Of a stretch of 64,000 nt of DNA, positions 54,515 to 63,804 are shown piece after piece. Position 1 is the stretch's first letter; each line of letters starts with the position of its first letter. The stretch spans positions 56,271-120,270 of the forward strand of contig NZ_JABRVQ010000009.1 of assembly GCF_013248965.1 (NCBI RefSeq). The letters run 5' to 3'. The DNA is from Psychrobacter okhotskensis. Lineage in GTDB: Bacteria; Pseudomonadota; Gammaproteobacteria; Pseudomonadales; Moraxellaceae. Below the pieces are notes generated by a model, which did not search any database, was not told where the DNA came from, and worked only from the letters and a program-made list of their open reading frames with translations. Position numbers and translations under genes: made by a program.

Positions 54515-55399
54515 CTATTCATCTTCTGCTAATTGCTGCTGGGCAAAATAGATAAAAGCCTGCATATATGAGCGCATATCGCCTGCATCATAACTATCGC
54601 CGCGCATGGTCGTCACATTGACCCCGTATTCGCTAATCAGCGCATCAATCGCATCGGTCAGCTGAATCTCACCGCCAACCGACGCTTTGGTATTTACCAA
54701 ATAATCAAAGATTTGATTGCTAAACACATAACGACCAACCACTGCTAAGCGTGAAGGTGCATCTGCTAAGCTAGGTTTTTCTACAAAGCCAGCGACTTTA
54801 AAGCTAGCATTAACCTCTGTTTTATCATCGATATCGCTTGCATCACTAAACGCTTCATGTAATTGGGCGATACCGTATTTATGCACGTCTTCATCCGCCA
54901 CTTTATCTACCAATATCTGTGAATGACTGTCTTTAGCAAAAGCATCAATCATAAAAGCTAAGTTATCAGCAGTCATATCACCCGTAAAAGGATCGAGTAC
55001 CACGTCGGGCAATAATACGGCAAAATCATGCTCACCAATAACGGGGCGCGCAGCGAGTACCGCATGTCCCAAACCTAGCGGTTTACCTTGACGTATCATA
55101 GACACCGTTACATCGTCTGGTAACCAGTTTAAGCTATCGGCTAACGCGTCTTTATCTTTAGCACGCAATTGATTATCCAATTCAGCATTGATATCAAAGT
55201 AGTTTTCAATCGCGCTTTTTTGTGCATGCCCGACCAAAACAATATGTTTGATACCGGCTGCTATCGCCTCTTCAACCACATAATGAATAGCGGGGCGATT
55301 ACCAAGTGGTAACAGCTCTTTGGGCACGGATTTAGATAGCGGTAGCATACGGGTACCAAAGCCTGCGACGGGAATAACGGCGTGGGTAATTTTTGTCAT
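54515..55399 (-). CDS. galU: UTP-glucose-1-phosphate uridylyltransferase
   Basis: Makes UDP-glucose. The nucleotidyltransferase signature is IPVAGFGTRMLPLSKSVPKELLPL, followed by PAIHYVVEEAIAAGI, LGHAVLAARP and LLPDVVLDP, with FVEKP later. At 294 aa it is of normal length. It lies 53 bp after galE in the operon galE-galU-pgi-ugd-like. Confidence 0.96.
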   Translation of the reverse strand: MTKITHAVIPVAGFGTRMLPLSKSVPKELLPLGNRPAIHYVVEEAIAAGIKHIVLVGHAQKSAIENYFDINAELDNQLRAKDKDALADSLNWLPDDVTVSMIRQGKPLGLGHAVLAARPVIGEHDFAVLLPDVVLDPFTGDMTADNLAFMIDAFAKDSHSQILVDKVADEDVHKYGIAQLHEAFSDASDIDDKTEVNASFKVAGFVEKPSLADAPSRLAVVGRYVFSNQIFDYLVNTKASVGGEIQLTDAIDALISEYGVNVTTMRGDSYDAGDMRSYMQAFIYFAQQQLAEDE

Positions 55400-55452
55400 A
55401 ATGTTTAAACTGTCTTAAAAAGGAAAGATTAAAAAAGAATATTTTATAAAAT

Positions 55453-56484
55453 CTAAGTGGCGTTATAGCCGTTCGGATTCATACTCTGCCAACGCCACGT
55501 GTCTTGGCACATCTCAGTAATTGATAATTCAGCTTGCCACTTTAACAGATCTTTCGCTTTATCAGCACTGGCATAGCAGCTGGCAATATCACCAGCGCGG
55601 CGGTCTGCAAACTGATAAGGAATATCTTCCCCAGATACTTCAGAAAAAGCAGTGACCAACTCTAAAACCGAAGTACCTTTACCGGTACCAAGATTAATTG
55701 GTAAAAATCCTACTGGAACTGCTTGCTGCTCTAAGTAACTAAGTGCGGCAACATGGCCTTGAGCCAGATCAGTAACATGAATAAAATCACGAACACCAGT
55801 ACCATCGACAGTTGAATAGTCATTACCAAAGATACTGAGTTTTTCAAGCTTACCGACGGCTACTTGAGAAATATAAGGCATTAAGTTATTTGGGATATCA
55901 TTGGGGTCTTCGCCAATCTGCCCTGAAGGATGTGCACCTACCGGATTAAAATATCTCAAAGGGATGAGATTCCAGCTTTCATCGGATACCGCTAAGTCTT
56001 CTAGAATATGCTCGACCGTCAGTTTACTTTGCCCATAAGGATTGGTACAAGAACGCGGTGAATTCTCGTCAATAGGCAGCCTTTCAGGGTCACCATAAAC
56101 CGTTGCTGACGATGAAAAAACAAGATTTTTGACATCGTACTCTGCCATGACCTCTAGTAAGGTAATCGTACCACTAACGTTATTGTCGTAATACTTTAGA
56201 GGTTGCGCAACGGATTCACCAACCGCCTTTAACCCCGCAAAATGAATCACACCAAAAAACTGATGCTCTGCAAATACTTGTCTAAGTGACTCAGCATCGC
56301 GAATATCGCCTTCGATAAACTCAATGGGCTGACCGATAAGACTAGAGACACGATTTACTGCTTCGCGGCTACTATTGGATAGATTGTCGTATACCACTAT
56401 GTCGTAGCCTGCTTGATGTAAAGCTATACAAGTGTGCGAACCAATATATCCAGCACCACCTGTGACTAATATTTTATTTTTCAT
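55453..56484 (-). CDS. galE: UDP-glucose 4-epimerase
   Basis: Interconverts UDP-Glc and UDP-Gal, and possibly the N-acetyl forms. It has the extended SDR loop GGAGYIGSHTCIAL, VVYDNLSN, SSSATVYG with catalytic Ser/Thr and the YGQSK Tyr/Lys pair, then FNPVGAHPSG and VRDFIHVTDLA. At 343 aa it is of normal length. It is first gene of the sugar-nucleotide operon and divergent from the capsule gene at 56646. Gne-type activity cannot be excluded. Confidence 0.95.
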   Translation of the reverse strand: MKNKILVTGGAGYIGSHTCIALHQAGYDIVVYDNLSNSSREAVNRVSSLIGQPIEFIEGDIRDAESLRQVFAEHQFFGVIHFAGLKAVGESVAQPLKYYDNNVSGTITLLEVMAEYDVKNLVFSSSATVYGDPERLPIDENSPRSCTNPYGQSKLTVEHILEDLAVSDESWNLIPLRYFNPVGAHPSGQIGEDPNDIPNNLMPYISQVAVGKLEKLSIFGNDYSTVDGTGVRDFIHVTDLAQGHVAALSYLEQQAVPVGFLPINLGTGKGTSVLELVTAFSEVSGEDIPYQFADRRAGDIASCYASADKAKDLLKWQAELSITEMCQDTWRWQSMNPNGYNAT

Positions 56485-56645
56485 AATAACGTCTCATTGT
56501 TTTTCGAAGCAATTATTTTTCGAAGTAGGTATTCGTTTTTACTCGTAAATGCAACTATACTGGGAACCACAAAACATTGCCAACGTAAATGCCCCAATCA
56601 TGACTATCTGCCCTTTCGCTATTAAACTAAGCCAGCCACCATATT

Positions 56646-57629
56646 ATGAAATTTAGCACTTACATCAAGCCACTATTATTAGGCTATTATAAACAGTATC
56701 GGCAGCCAAACCAGCGTTTAGCGTTAGTCGTCGGTATGCTGCCATGGCAGGATTTGGTCGGTGGCTGGGTATTAGAGTCGTCACATATCCAAATACAACG
56801 GCACTTCAATCAATGCTACTTTGAGCTGTGGTTGAAGCCATTTATCAATCGCGTTAATCCAGTTATTTATATCTGGGGTTATAAAGCACCTGATTATTTT
56901 ATTGAGTATATACGCGAGCAAGGTCTAGATATCTTCTTTGTAGAAGATGGATTTATTCGTTCTGGCCCTGATGATGAAAGTGGTGCGCCGCCATTATCTA
57001 TCGTGATGGACAGTCAAGCGCCCTACTTTGATACCACGCGTCCAAACGATTTGACTGATCTCATAGCAAACTTTGATTTTGAGCAGGATGGCTATGATGA
57101 GACACTAGCACAAGAGATGCTCGATTATTACGTCGCGCATCGCGTGAGCAAATACAATCATCAGCCTTATGTCGATGTCTCACCGATATATGGCGAAAAA
57201 AGTAAAAAGCGAATTTTAGTATTAGGCCAAGTGTCCCATGATGACTCATTAAAATACGGTGGTGGTATTGGTGTTACGCTGCTTGATGTGGTCAATAAAG
57301 CTATTGAAGAAAACCCTGCTGCACAGATTATCGTAAAACCACACCCAATGACGCTTAATGACCCCTCTGTTGTCAGCGCACTCACTGAGTTAGATTGTCT
57401 TATCCTTACCCAGTCTATTCATTTGGTCGATGCATTAGAGACCATCGATCACGTATATACGATTACGTCACTGGGTGGGTTTGAGGCTTTGCTAAGAGGC
57501 AAAGCAGTTACGGTATTGGGAAGTCCTTTCTATAAAGATTTGTGCTCAGATACATCAGAACTAAAACAAACAAGCAAACAAACAGCGTTCTATGCCATAA
57601 ATAACTATAATTACTATTTGGACAAATAG
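56646..57629 (+). CDS. KpsC-like capsule polysaccharide transferase domain protein
   Basis: A 327-residue capsule_synth family protein corresponding to one of the two Kdo-transferase-type halves of KpsC/LipA. Visible motifs: VEDGFIRSGPDDESGAPPLSIVMDSQAPYFD, RVSKYN, ILVLGQVSHDDSLKYGG, QIIVKPHPM and YTITSLGGFEALLRGKAVTVLGSPFYK. KpsC has two such domains and KpsS one; here only one is present. The segment after PFYK is short and lacks the usual GWGLTD continuation, so the C-terminus is atypical. It probably acts in starting or lipid-anchoring the capsule polymer at the inner membrane. It is the only plus-strand gene of the locus. Confidence 0.8.
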   Translation: MKFSTYIKPLLLGYYKQYRQPNQRLALVVGMLPWQDLVGGWVLESSHIQIQRHFNQCYFELWLKPFINRVNPVIYIWGYKAPDYFIEYIREQGLDIFFVEDGFIRSGPDDESGAPPLSIVMDSQAPYFDTTRPNDLTDLIANFDFEQDGYDETLAQEMLDYYVAHRVSKYNHQPYVDVSPIYGEKSKKRILVLGQVSHDDSLKYGGGIGVTLLDVVNKAIEENPAAQIIVKPHPMTLNDPSVVSALTELDCLILTQSIHLVDALETIDHVYTITSLGGFEALLRGKAVTVLGSPFYKDLCSDTSELKQTSKQTAFYAINNYNYYLDK

Positions 57630-57652
57630 CAGTTACTTATGTAAAGAAAGGA

Positions 57653-58756
57653 TTATTTATAATAACGCTCCAACATAGTCATCAAACGCTCCTGATAGTC
57701 AGGGAGTTTATTTGCCCCCTCACTTTTAAAATCATTGGCGCAAAACGAATGTGGTGAAGCATTTTGTTTTTTTAACTTTAATAGTTTTTCATAGCGAGTA
57801 ACAGCATGTCTTGAGCGTATATTAAAATAGTAACAAATATCAACCTTTTCAATAGCTTTAGATTCGCAGTACAATAGCCAAGGTACTAAAAAAGAGGCCA
57901 TATTAAGATCATTATGACCACGGAACCGATTAGGTAAAAAGGCTTTTATTTCTTTTTCAAACAGTTGCCATGTTTTTTCATATCCTGATTTTTTTAATGG
58001 AAAATAGGTATGGACAAGCGGATTCTTAATATTATACGGATAATGTCTTTTAAGTAACTCAATACTTCTTAATGAAGCCTTAAGCGTAGGCGTTTCCACT
58101 CCTTTGCGCTGCATATCATATAAATTCTTAGTTGAGACAAATAATGAGCTGATATTATTTGCTGAGAAAAAGTGCTCTTTAGGTAACTCTTTTGCGACGA
58201 AAACATCATCGTTAAAGTAGATGAAATCTTCTGACAAGTTAGGAATACGATAAAGAAAGGCTTCTATCACATGCGAATTAAAAGTAGGTAAATATTGAGA
58301 GTCGATAATCTCGGTATGATCGACTACAGTAACTCCTTTTACTTTATTTAGCCAGCTTGGTAATTGGTTGTCGGTAATAATATATATGTTTCTAACCCAA
58401 GGTAAATATTTCTTGACTGCTTTGACTGAATAAAATAGCTCATTATGATTATCAAAACGTGCCCTATCAGTAGCATACTGACCGATATTTCCACGTTTAC
58501 TGTTAGCCTCATAATACTCATACTTCTCTTGCCACGTTTTATCAGTATTATCTACCCAAGTGAATACAACGTCTATAATCATATCCTGAGGTATATCGAC
58601 AGTATTGATATTAGAATACTCTACAAAGGCAGTTTCAACTGCCTCATCTACTCCAAGCTCAGTATTAGTAACAGGATAACGCTTATTAAAATAATCCCTA
58701 AAGAAAACTCCTGGATTGTTTTTCAGCTTTTTAAACTTACGCTTGTGTAACTTCAT
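57653..58756 (-). CDS. Stealth-family capsule phosphotransferase
   Basis: Transfers sugar-1-phosphate units to build phosphodiester-linked polysaccharides. Stealth conserved regions in order: MIIDVVFTWVDNTDKTW (CR1, about residue 60), RFDNHNELFYSVKAVKKYLPWVRNIYIITDNQLPSWL (CR2), NLSEDFIYFNDDVFV (CR3) and the C-terminal FRGHNDLNMASFLVPWLLY (CR4). At 367 aa it is complete. The N-terminus FKKLKNNPGVFFRDYFNKR resembles that of the next gene upstream (RKLKKDPKVFIEDSLKKR), possibly a shared docking or membrane segment. Very AT-rich, unlike the core genes. Confidence 0.88.
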   Translation of the reverse strand: MKLHKRKFKKLKNNPGVFFRDYFNKRYPVTNTELGVDEAVETAFVEYSNINTVDIPQDMIIDVVFTWVDNTDKTWQEKYEYYEANSKRGNIGQYATDRARFDNHNELFYSVKAVKKYLPWVRNIYIITDNQLPSWLNKVKGVTVVDHTEIIDSQYLPTFNSHVIEAFLYRIPNLSEDFIYFNDDVFVAKELPKEHFFSANNISSLFVSTKNLYDMQRKGVETPTLKASLRSIELLKRHYPYNIKNPLVHTYFPLKKSGYEKTWQLFEKEIKAFLPNRFRGHNDLNMASFLVPWLLYCESKAIEKVDICYYFNIRSRHAVTRYEKLLKLKKQNASPHSFCANDFKSEGANKLPDYQERLMTMLERYYK

Positions 58757-58818
58757 TGTAAAAATATCCTTTCATATATTTCTTTGACTATCTACTAGCA
58801 GACATTAATCTTTTGAAT

Positions 58819-58849
58819 AAAAAAGCTAGGCGTACGCCTAGCTTTTTTA
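58819..58849 (-). terminator. Terminator of the large capsule glycosyltransferase gene
   Basis: AAAAAAGCTAGGCG and its complement form a nearly continuous palindrome with T-runs on both sides. It lies just past the stop of the 1254-codon gene and before the Stealth gene, so the latter needs its own promoter in the 58757-58818 gap. Confidence 0.88.
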
Positions 58850-58870
58850 TTCACACACTTTCAAACTGGA

Positions 58871-61800
58871 CTAACATTTCAGACTATCGAATCGGCTCCA
58901 ATTATATGAGCTATCGTATGCTGGATATATGGCTATCATACCCTTGTAACAATATTTAGCCAAGTCAGTATCTTCTAGCAATAAAGCAATCTCTGCTACC
59001 AAACGCCAATACTCATAAGAATGCTCTATAGTAGGTTTTACAGCATTTTCGTAAGCTTCATCAATTAGGCCCAGTCTATATCTAGCTAATGTTAGTGGAT
59101 AGACGAGTTTTTCCTTACTTTCTTGTATAAGCGTAGATGCCTGTTCAAGCAGTTCTTGCCACTGTGATCTCTCCGCTAGCACCCTTACATATGTCAATCT
59201 AAACTCATCATTGTGAGGGTACATACTTATCATTTCTGGCAACAGCTCCATCAATGAATCAAAATTACCCATGCCCCAGAGAGATAGTATATATTTCTGT
59301 ATTGCTGTTTGGGGCAAAATACCAATATCACCATTTACCGTTGCATTATATTGAGCAATACATTTATCGTAGTTATCTCTAGAATAAGCCAGACGAGCGA
59401 TTTCTATTCGACACCTTGGATTATTTTTTGTATGACGCTCAAAACTAGCTAATTGCTGATGCGCTTGCTCAAAGTCCGATAGATGACGATAAGCCTGTGC
59501 CATTAAAGTTTCTGGTTGGTACTCTATCAGATTTTCGAGATCGAATTTTGACAGCTCATTTTTTAACAGATCAATAATGGCTTGCCACTGCTTATAAAGA
59601 CGTAAAGACCAAGCTTGTACTATAAGAGACTGTGCTTCATTTAATTGGTTTTCTTGTATCTCTTTTTTAAGTTTTTCAAACTCAGTAATTTTGCCTGTTT
59701 TAGCATAGCTAAACAGTAGCATAAATTTAAGCTCTTCATCTAATGCTCTCATAGAGCTCGACAGATTAATTACCTCTTGCCAGTTGGTAGTCGCATACGC
59801 TACCTTTGCTTTCCAATAATTGATCTCATCTTGACTTCTATTATCCGATTCTAATGCGGTAAAGAGTTCCGTAAATTTATTTTGATTAAATAGAGCTTTA
59901 TTCAAGACTTCCTGCGCCTCTCCTATCTGAGCTTCGTCACCATGTTCGATAAGTAGCAGACTACGTGACTCTGCCAAGTCCCATACTTCGTTATCGTTGG
60001 CAGAAACAGTCATATCATAAAGTATGTCAAGGTCTAGCTCTTTAGTTTCTGGTTGATCTAACGCCATAATAGCTTGATAAACACGTTCGCAGTTATTGGT
60101 ATCTCGATAGGCAAACGTATCTTGTATTCTAGTGGCGTATGGTTCTAATGGCTCTCCATTATTCTTCAGAACAACCTCTAAATTTTTTAATAACTCCTCT
60201 TCAGTAGTAACAACTGGACCAAAACCATCTTTTTCATAATCGAAATAACCTTTTTGGTAAGTATGACTACCAGAGAACACTTCATCTTTATCAAACTGAT
60301 AGTAGAGGGTAGTCTTACTCAACAGGCCCATCTCAAATGCTACTGAAGAATAATCTGTGATCATTAGTTTTGATTGTTGAAAGAGTTGCTGCATACTCAT
60401 CTCAGCTGTACTAGATTGCCATACATCGATGTAGCTAGGCAATTCAAACATTGATACATATGGCTCAATATTGGCATGAGGGGCAAAAATGACTTGATAG
60501 TTATATATTTCGACTAAATTTCGTAGCTCCTTGCTGTGCACAAGACTATGCCAATGTTTAGCATAATTCGTCTGCATAAAATATTTATTAATTGTGCGAG
60601 TATTACTTCCAATACCTGTTATTTGACCTACAATATTATTACGCCAAGTAGGCATAATTAATATGATTTTGCTATCTCGGCTATTACTCACTAATAAGCT
60701 ATCATGTCTAGGAAAGCCAGTTAGAACGACTTCCTTTTCAGTCAGCTTATAACTACTATCTTTATCTACAAAAGAATTATATTCAGGAAATGTAGTAGTA
60801 ATTAAAAGTTGAATATTCTTTTTAGAGTTAATCCAAGAAGATAGATCATCTTTTGTCACACCGTGTTGCAGGAATATAAACTGCTTACTGTATTCGTATT
60901 GATCACCAAAATAATCATTAATATGTTTTTCTAAATGACTACTTATAATTTTAGAAGATTTACGAAGATGTAGCTCAAAACTCTCTGTACCAAAATCAAC
61001 TAAATTAAATCCATCTTGCTTTAAACGCGTCCAATCTCCTGAATCACTTCGCAATGCAAAATAATAGACTCTTTCAGGATGCTTATCTCTAAGGTACCTA
61101 TATAAATGCTCAGCATTATCATCTGCTTTAGTTTCTCTGTCCATTAAAAGCCAACTGCCATCAGATATATATTTTTTTGAAGGAGTAAAAGCTTCTTTCA
61201 CACTACGTATGTCTATACCATTTTTAAAATGACGGTTTTTAAGAGACAGACTCGGTCTTTGTGTATCAATAAAAGCATCAAATTTATCATTATAACTATC
61301 ATATGATATCCAACTGCGTGATTCATAAACAAAAGGTCTATCATTAAAACTGTGAATTATCGTTTTATGATAAGTAGGGATAACATCCTTTTTATTAATT
61401 CTAAACGATAAAACACCTTCATTATGCATAAACGTATTGACTAATATTTGCTTTTTCTCTTTATCGATATCAGTTATATAAGCAATCTTAAAAGGTGTAT
61501 TTTTATTTTTGAAAGCACCCATCATACCAACTTTCTGAAAAAACCAAACACCTGCCATATTAAAGCTTAATATTGTACTTTCGTCTATATATTCAAATAC
61601 TTTTAAAAATAATTGGTAGAATTCTTGCCTTTGGTTTTCATCCAAAAAGCCTAGTCTTTCAGGACTATTGATTAAATATTGAACATACCAACTCATATCA
61701 TATAAAGCTGTTTTCTGTATATTTTTAGGTATAAAACCCAACTGTTCCTTATACATTTTTAACATTGGAATAAAACCATGTACAAAAACATCGTAGTAGC

Positions 61801-62635
61801 GTTCTTTTTTGCTCCATGATGTGTCTAAAGTTGACGTGCCATCTTCTCTTTTACGATAGAAATATACAGATTCCTCTACAAATAATACTTTTCCCTCATT
61901 TATATTTAGTAAATAATCCGCTATAAACTTACCATCTTCAAAATTAGGTTTAATACTCGAGTTAAATCTTAAATCATTATTTTTAATATCATCTAACTTA
62001 AATATTGTTGCAGAAGCTGAAAGGTTTATATTATTATCAAGCTCACTAGCTGGTATAGGAGCTTCATTTTTAAATCTAAATCTAAGCGGATGGGAATCTT
62101 TTATATTAACTTGACCTTCATTATAAAAAACAAGATTAGTAACAAGCATATTAATACTCGTATTACTAACTATTTTATTATTTATTAATTCAAAATAAGA
62201 CAGAGATATAAAATCATCAGGATCTATAAAAGTTATCCAATTAAATTTTGCATGTGAAAGGCCTAGATTTCGAGCAGATGCTTGACCTCCATTCTCTTTA
62301 TGCAAATATATTATATTTTTAGGATATTTTTCCTGCCATTTTTTTATAATATATGCAGAATTATCAGTAGAACCATCATCAACTAGGATGATTTGGATAC
62401 TCCTTTCAAACTCTATGGTTTGGTTTATGAGACTCTCAAAATAATCATTCAAGTATTTTTCAACGTTATATACAGCTGATATTATCGTAAAGCTATTTTC
62501 ACTCTCTTTTTTTTGAGGAATTAATTTTGATATTTGAGATTTACGTTTTTTTAAAGAATCCTCAATAAACACTTTTGGATCTTTTTTTAACTTTCTCATT
62601 TTTCGATATAATTTGCTATTCTTACTATCTAACAT
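58871..62635 (-). CDS. Fusion of GT2 glycosyltransferase, CDP-glycerol glycerophosphotransferase and TPR-like domain
   Basis: A 1254-residue capsule polymer synthase. Residues about 48-160 form a family 2 glycosyltransferase (FTIISAVYNVEKYL, DDGSTD at 86, NGGQASARNLGL, DPDD at 138). Residues about 495-810 match TagF-like CDP-glycerol glycerophosphotransferases (FLQHGVTKDDLS near 590, VVLTGFPRHDSLL, PTWRN, FAPHANI, MITDYSSVAFEMGLL). From about 850 to the end are helical TPR-like repeats. The order fits synthesis of a polymer alternating sugar and glycerol-phosphate (or polyol-phosphate) units, as in teichoic-acid-like capsules; that product is inferred. AT-rich, and probably acquired. Confidence 0.85.
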   Translation of the reverse strand: MLDSKNSKLYRKMRKLKKDPKVFIEDSLKKRKSQISKLIPQKKESENSFTIISAVYNVEKYLNDYFESLINQTIEFERSIQIILVDDGSTDNSAYIIKKWQEKYPKNIIYLHKENGGQASARNLGLSHAKFNWITFIDPDDFISLSYFELINNKIVSNTSINMLVTNLVFYNEGQVNIKDSHPLRFRFKNEAPIPASELDNNINLSASATIFKLDDIKNNDLRFNSSIKPNFEDGKFIADYLLNINEGKVLFVEESVYFYRKREDGTSTLDTSWSKKERYYDVFVHGFIPMLKMYKEQLGFIPKNIQKTALYDMSWYVQYLINSPERLGFLDENQRQEFYQLFLKVFEYIDESTILSFNMAGVWFFQKVGMMGAFKNKNTPFKIAYITDIDKEKKQILVNTFMHNEGVLSFRINKKDVIPTYHKTIIHSFNDRPFVYESRSWISYDSYNDKFDAFIDTQRPSLSLKNRHFKNGIDIRSVKEAFTPSKKYISDGSWLLMDRETKADDNAEHLYRYLRDKHPERVYYFALRSDSGDWTRLKQDGFNLVDFGTESFELHLRKSSKIISSHLEKHINDYFGDQYEYSKQFIFLQHGVTKDDLSSWINSKKNIQLLITTTFPEYNSFVDKDSSYKLTEKEVVLTGFPRHDSLLVSNSRDSKIILIMPTWRNNIVGQITGIGSNTRTINKYFMQTNYAKHWHSLVHSKELRNLVEIYNYQVIFAPHANIEPYVSMFELPSYIDVWQSSTAEMSMQQLFQQSKLMITDYSSVAFEMGLLSKTTLYYQFDKDEVFSGSHTYQKGYFDYEKDGFGPVVTTEEELLKNLEVVLKNNGEPLEPYATRIQDTFAYRDTNNCERVYQAIMALDQPETKELDLDILYDMTVSANDNEVWDLAESRSLLLIEHGDEAQIGEAQEVLNKALFNQNKFTELFTALESDNRSQDEINYWKAKVAYATTNWQEVINLSSSMRALDEELKFMLLFSYAKTGKITEFEKLKKEIQENQLNEAQSLIVQAWSLRLYKQWQAIIDLLKNELSKFDLENLIEYQPETLMAQAYRHLSDFEQAHQQLASFERHTKNNPRCRIEIARLAYSRDNYDKCIAQYNATVNGDIGILPQTAIQKYILSLWGMGNFDSLMELLPEMISMYPHNDEFRLTYVRVLAERSQWQELLEQASTLIQESKEKLVYPLTLARYRLGLIDEAYENAVKPTIEHSYEYWRLVAEIALLLEDTDLAKYCYKGMIAIYPAYDSSYNWSRFDSLKC

Positions 62636-62715
62636 TATTTTTTCCTAATATAGTTATGAAGTATTTTCTATAACTGTTAACCTTAGTTACATACCTAAAA
62701 GTTTATTTTATCAAT

Positions 62716-63801
62716 TTATTTTCTCTTAACTATAAATACATTACCTTTAAAATCGGAATTAAAGCTAAAATTATTATCAGAATATTCAATTTTTACTGAA
62801 GAGGTCATTTTTGTTATAACTTCACTACCCTTGACCTTTATTTTAATATAAAGCTCATAGGAACCTTCTGTTAAATCAGAGACATCTAAACCTAAATGCT
62901 GATATGTACTGAACCAACACTTATCATAAATAACTATTTCTTTTTTAAAGTAACCTCTTGTTAGGTTAGGCCTATGAGCTTTTGCTAATTTTTTTATGAA
63001 ATTAGATTTTCCTTTAAATATTAACTCATAATTTATATCTTGATAATCCTCAACATCCACGCCTTCAACTATACCAACGCCTTCAATAAACAACTTATCA
63101 TTTTGGATATTTATAATTTTTAAATCTATTATAGGATTAAGGCTTGCTTTAGATTTTTTTATAGGTTGAGAACCGAAAAAATTAACATTCCCATCGTTAA
63201 ACCTTGGTATTGCGTCCGAAGCTAAAGCATATAAGATACTTAGAACCAATGAAGTATGATGACTAGTGACCTGATTATGTTCTCTTACGAACAAAGAATA
63301 ACTTTTAATTAGGTTAAAATTTTTATATTTCATTAAATCGTTCAAGTTAGGCTCTAAATGTTCCTTATATTGGTTATCCGCCTCGGAAGTTATTAAGTAT
63401 ATGTTTTTTTCTAACTCGGTATCACTCTTCAACAGTCTTGGTAGTAAATTGTTAATAAACTGTATGTCTACTGATGAATAATCAGCACCCATCATATGTA
63501 GAGCGGTTCTATGCCAATTTTTGTTTATATAACTTCCAATATAAATTTGTGGCACTGTTACAAGTATATTACTTATATTTAATTTCAACCCATAATAAAG
63601 CGCAGCAGAACCTCCTTTAGAAAAACCTGTTACTGTCATATTGGATAATATTAAATTTTTCTCTTTTACTTTTAATTTTATAAACTCTGAAATACTGTCT
63701 TCTATTTTAAAATCCATATTTACACATAGGTAATAAGTATACATTTCTTCAAAGTCATCATTAATCCATATTACATCACAAGGACAGTTATCTAATGCAT
63801 C
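62716..63801 (-). pseudogene. Asp2-like alpha/beta hydrolase, 5' end cut by an IS element
   Basis: The frame is open from 62716 to 63801, although the first ATG is at 63744. The 19 codons before that ATG still read like protein (DNCPCDVIWINDDFEE) and run straight into YTYYLCVNMDF, so the true start lay further upstream, beyond the IS30-type insertion. The visible part has a nucleophile elbow GFSKGGSA (Ser at residue 42 from the ATG), as in accessory-Sec Asp2-like acyltransferases/hydrolases found in capsule and glycoprotein loci. The C-terminal domain is beta-rich. A shortened product from ATG 63744 is possible but would lack the N-terminal strands. The function is inferred to be polymer acylation or deacylation. 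Confidence 0.7.
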
Positions 63802-63804
63802 CTA

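Noticed and set aside
57510..57629. Frameshift in the KpsC-like gene
   Set aside because: I tried reading the next frame after PFYK and found no recovery of family motifs, so a frameshift is not supported; reported only as an atypical end.
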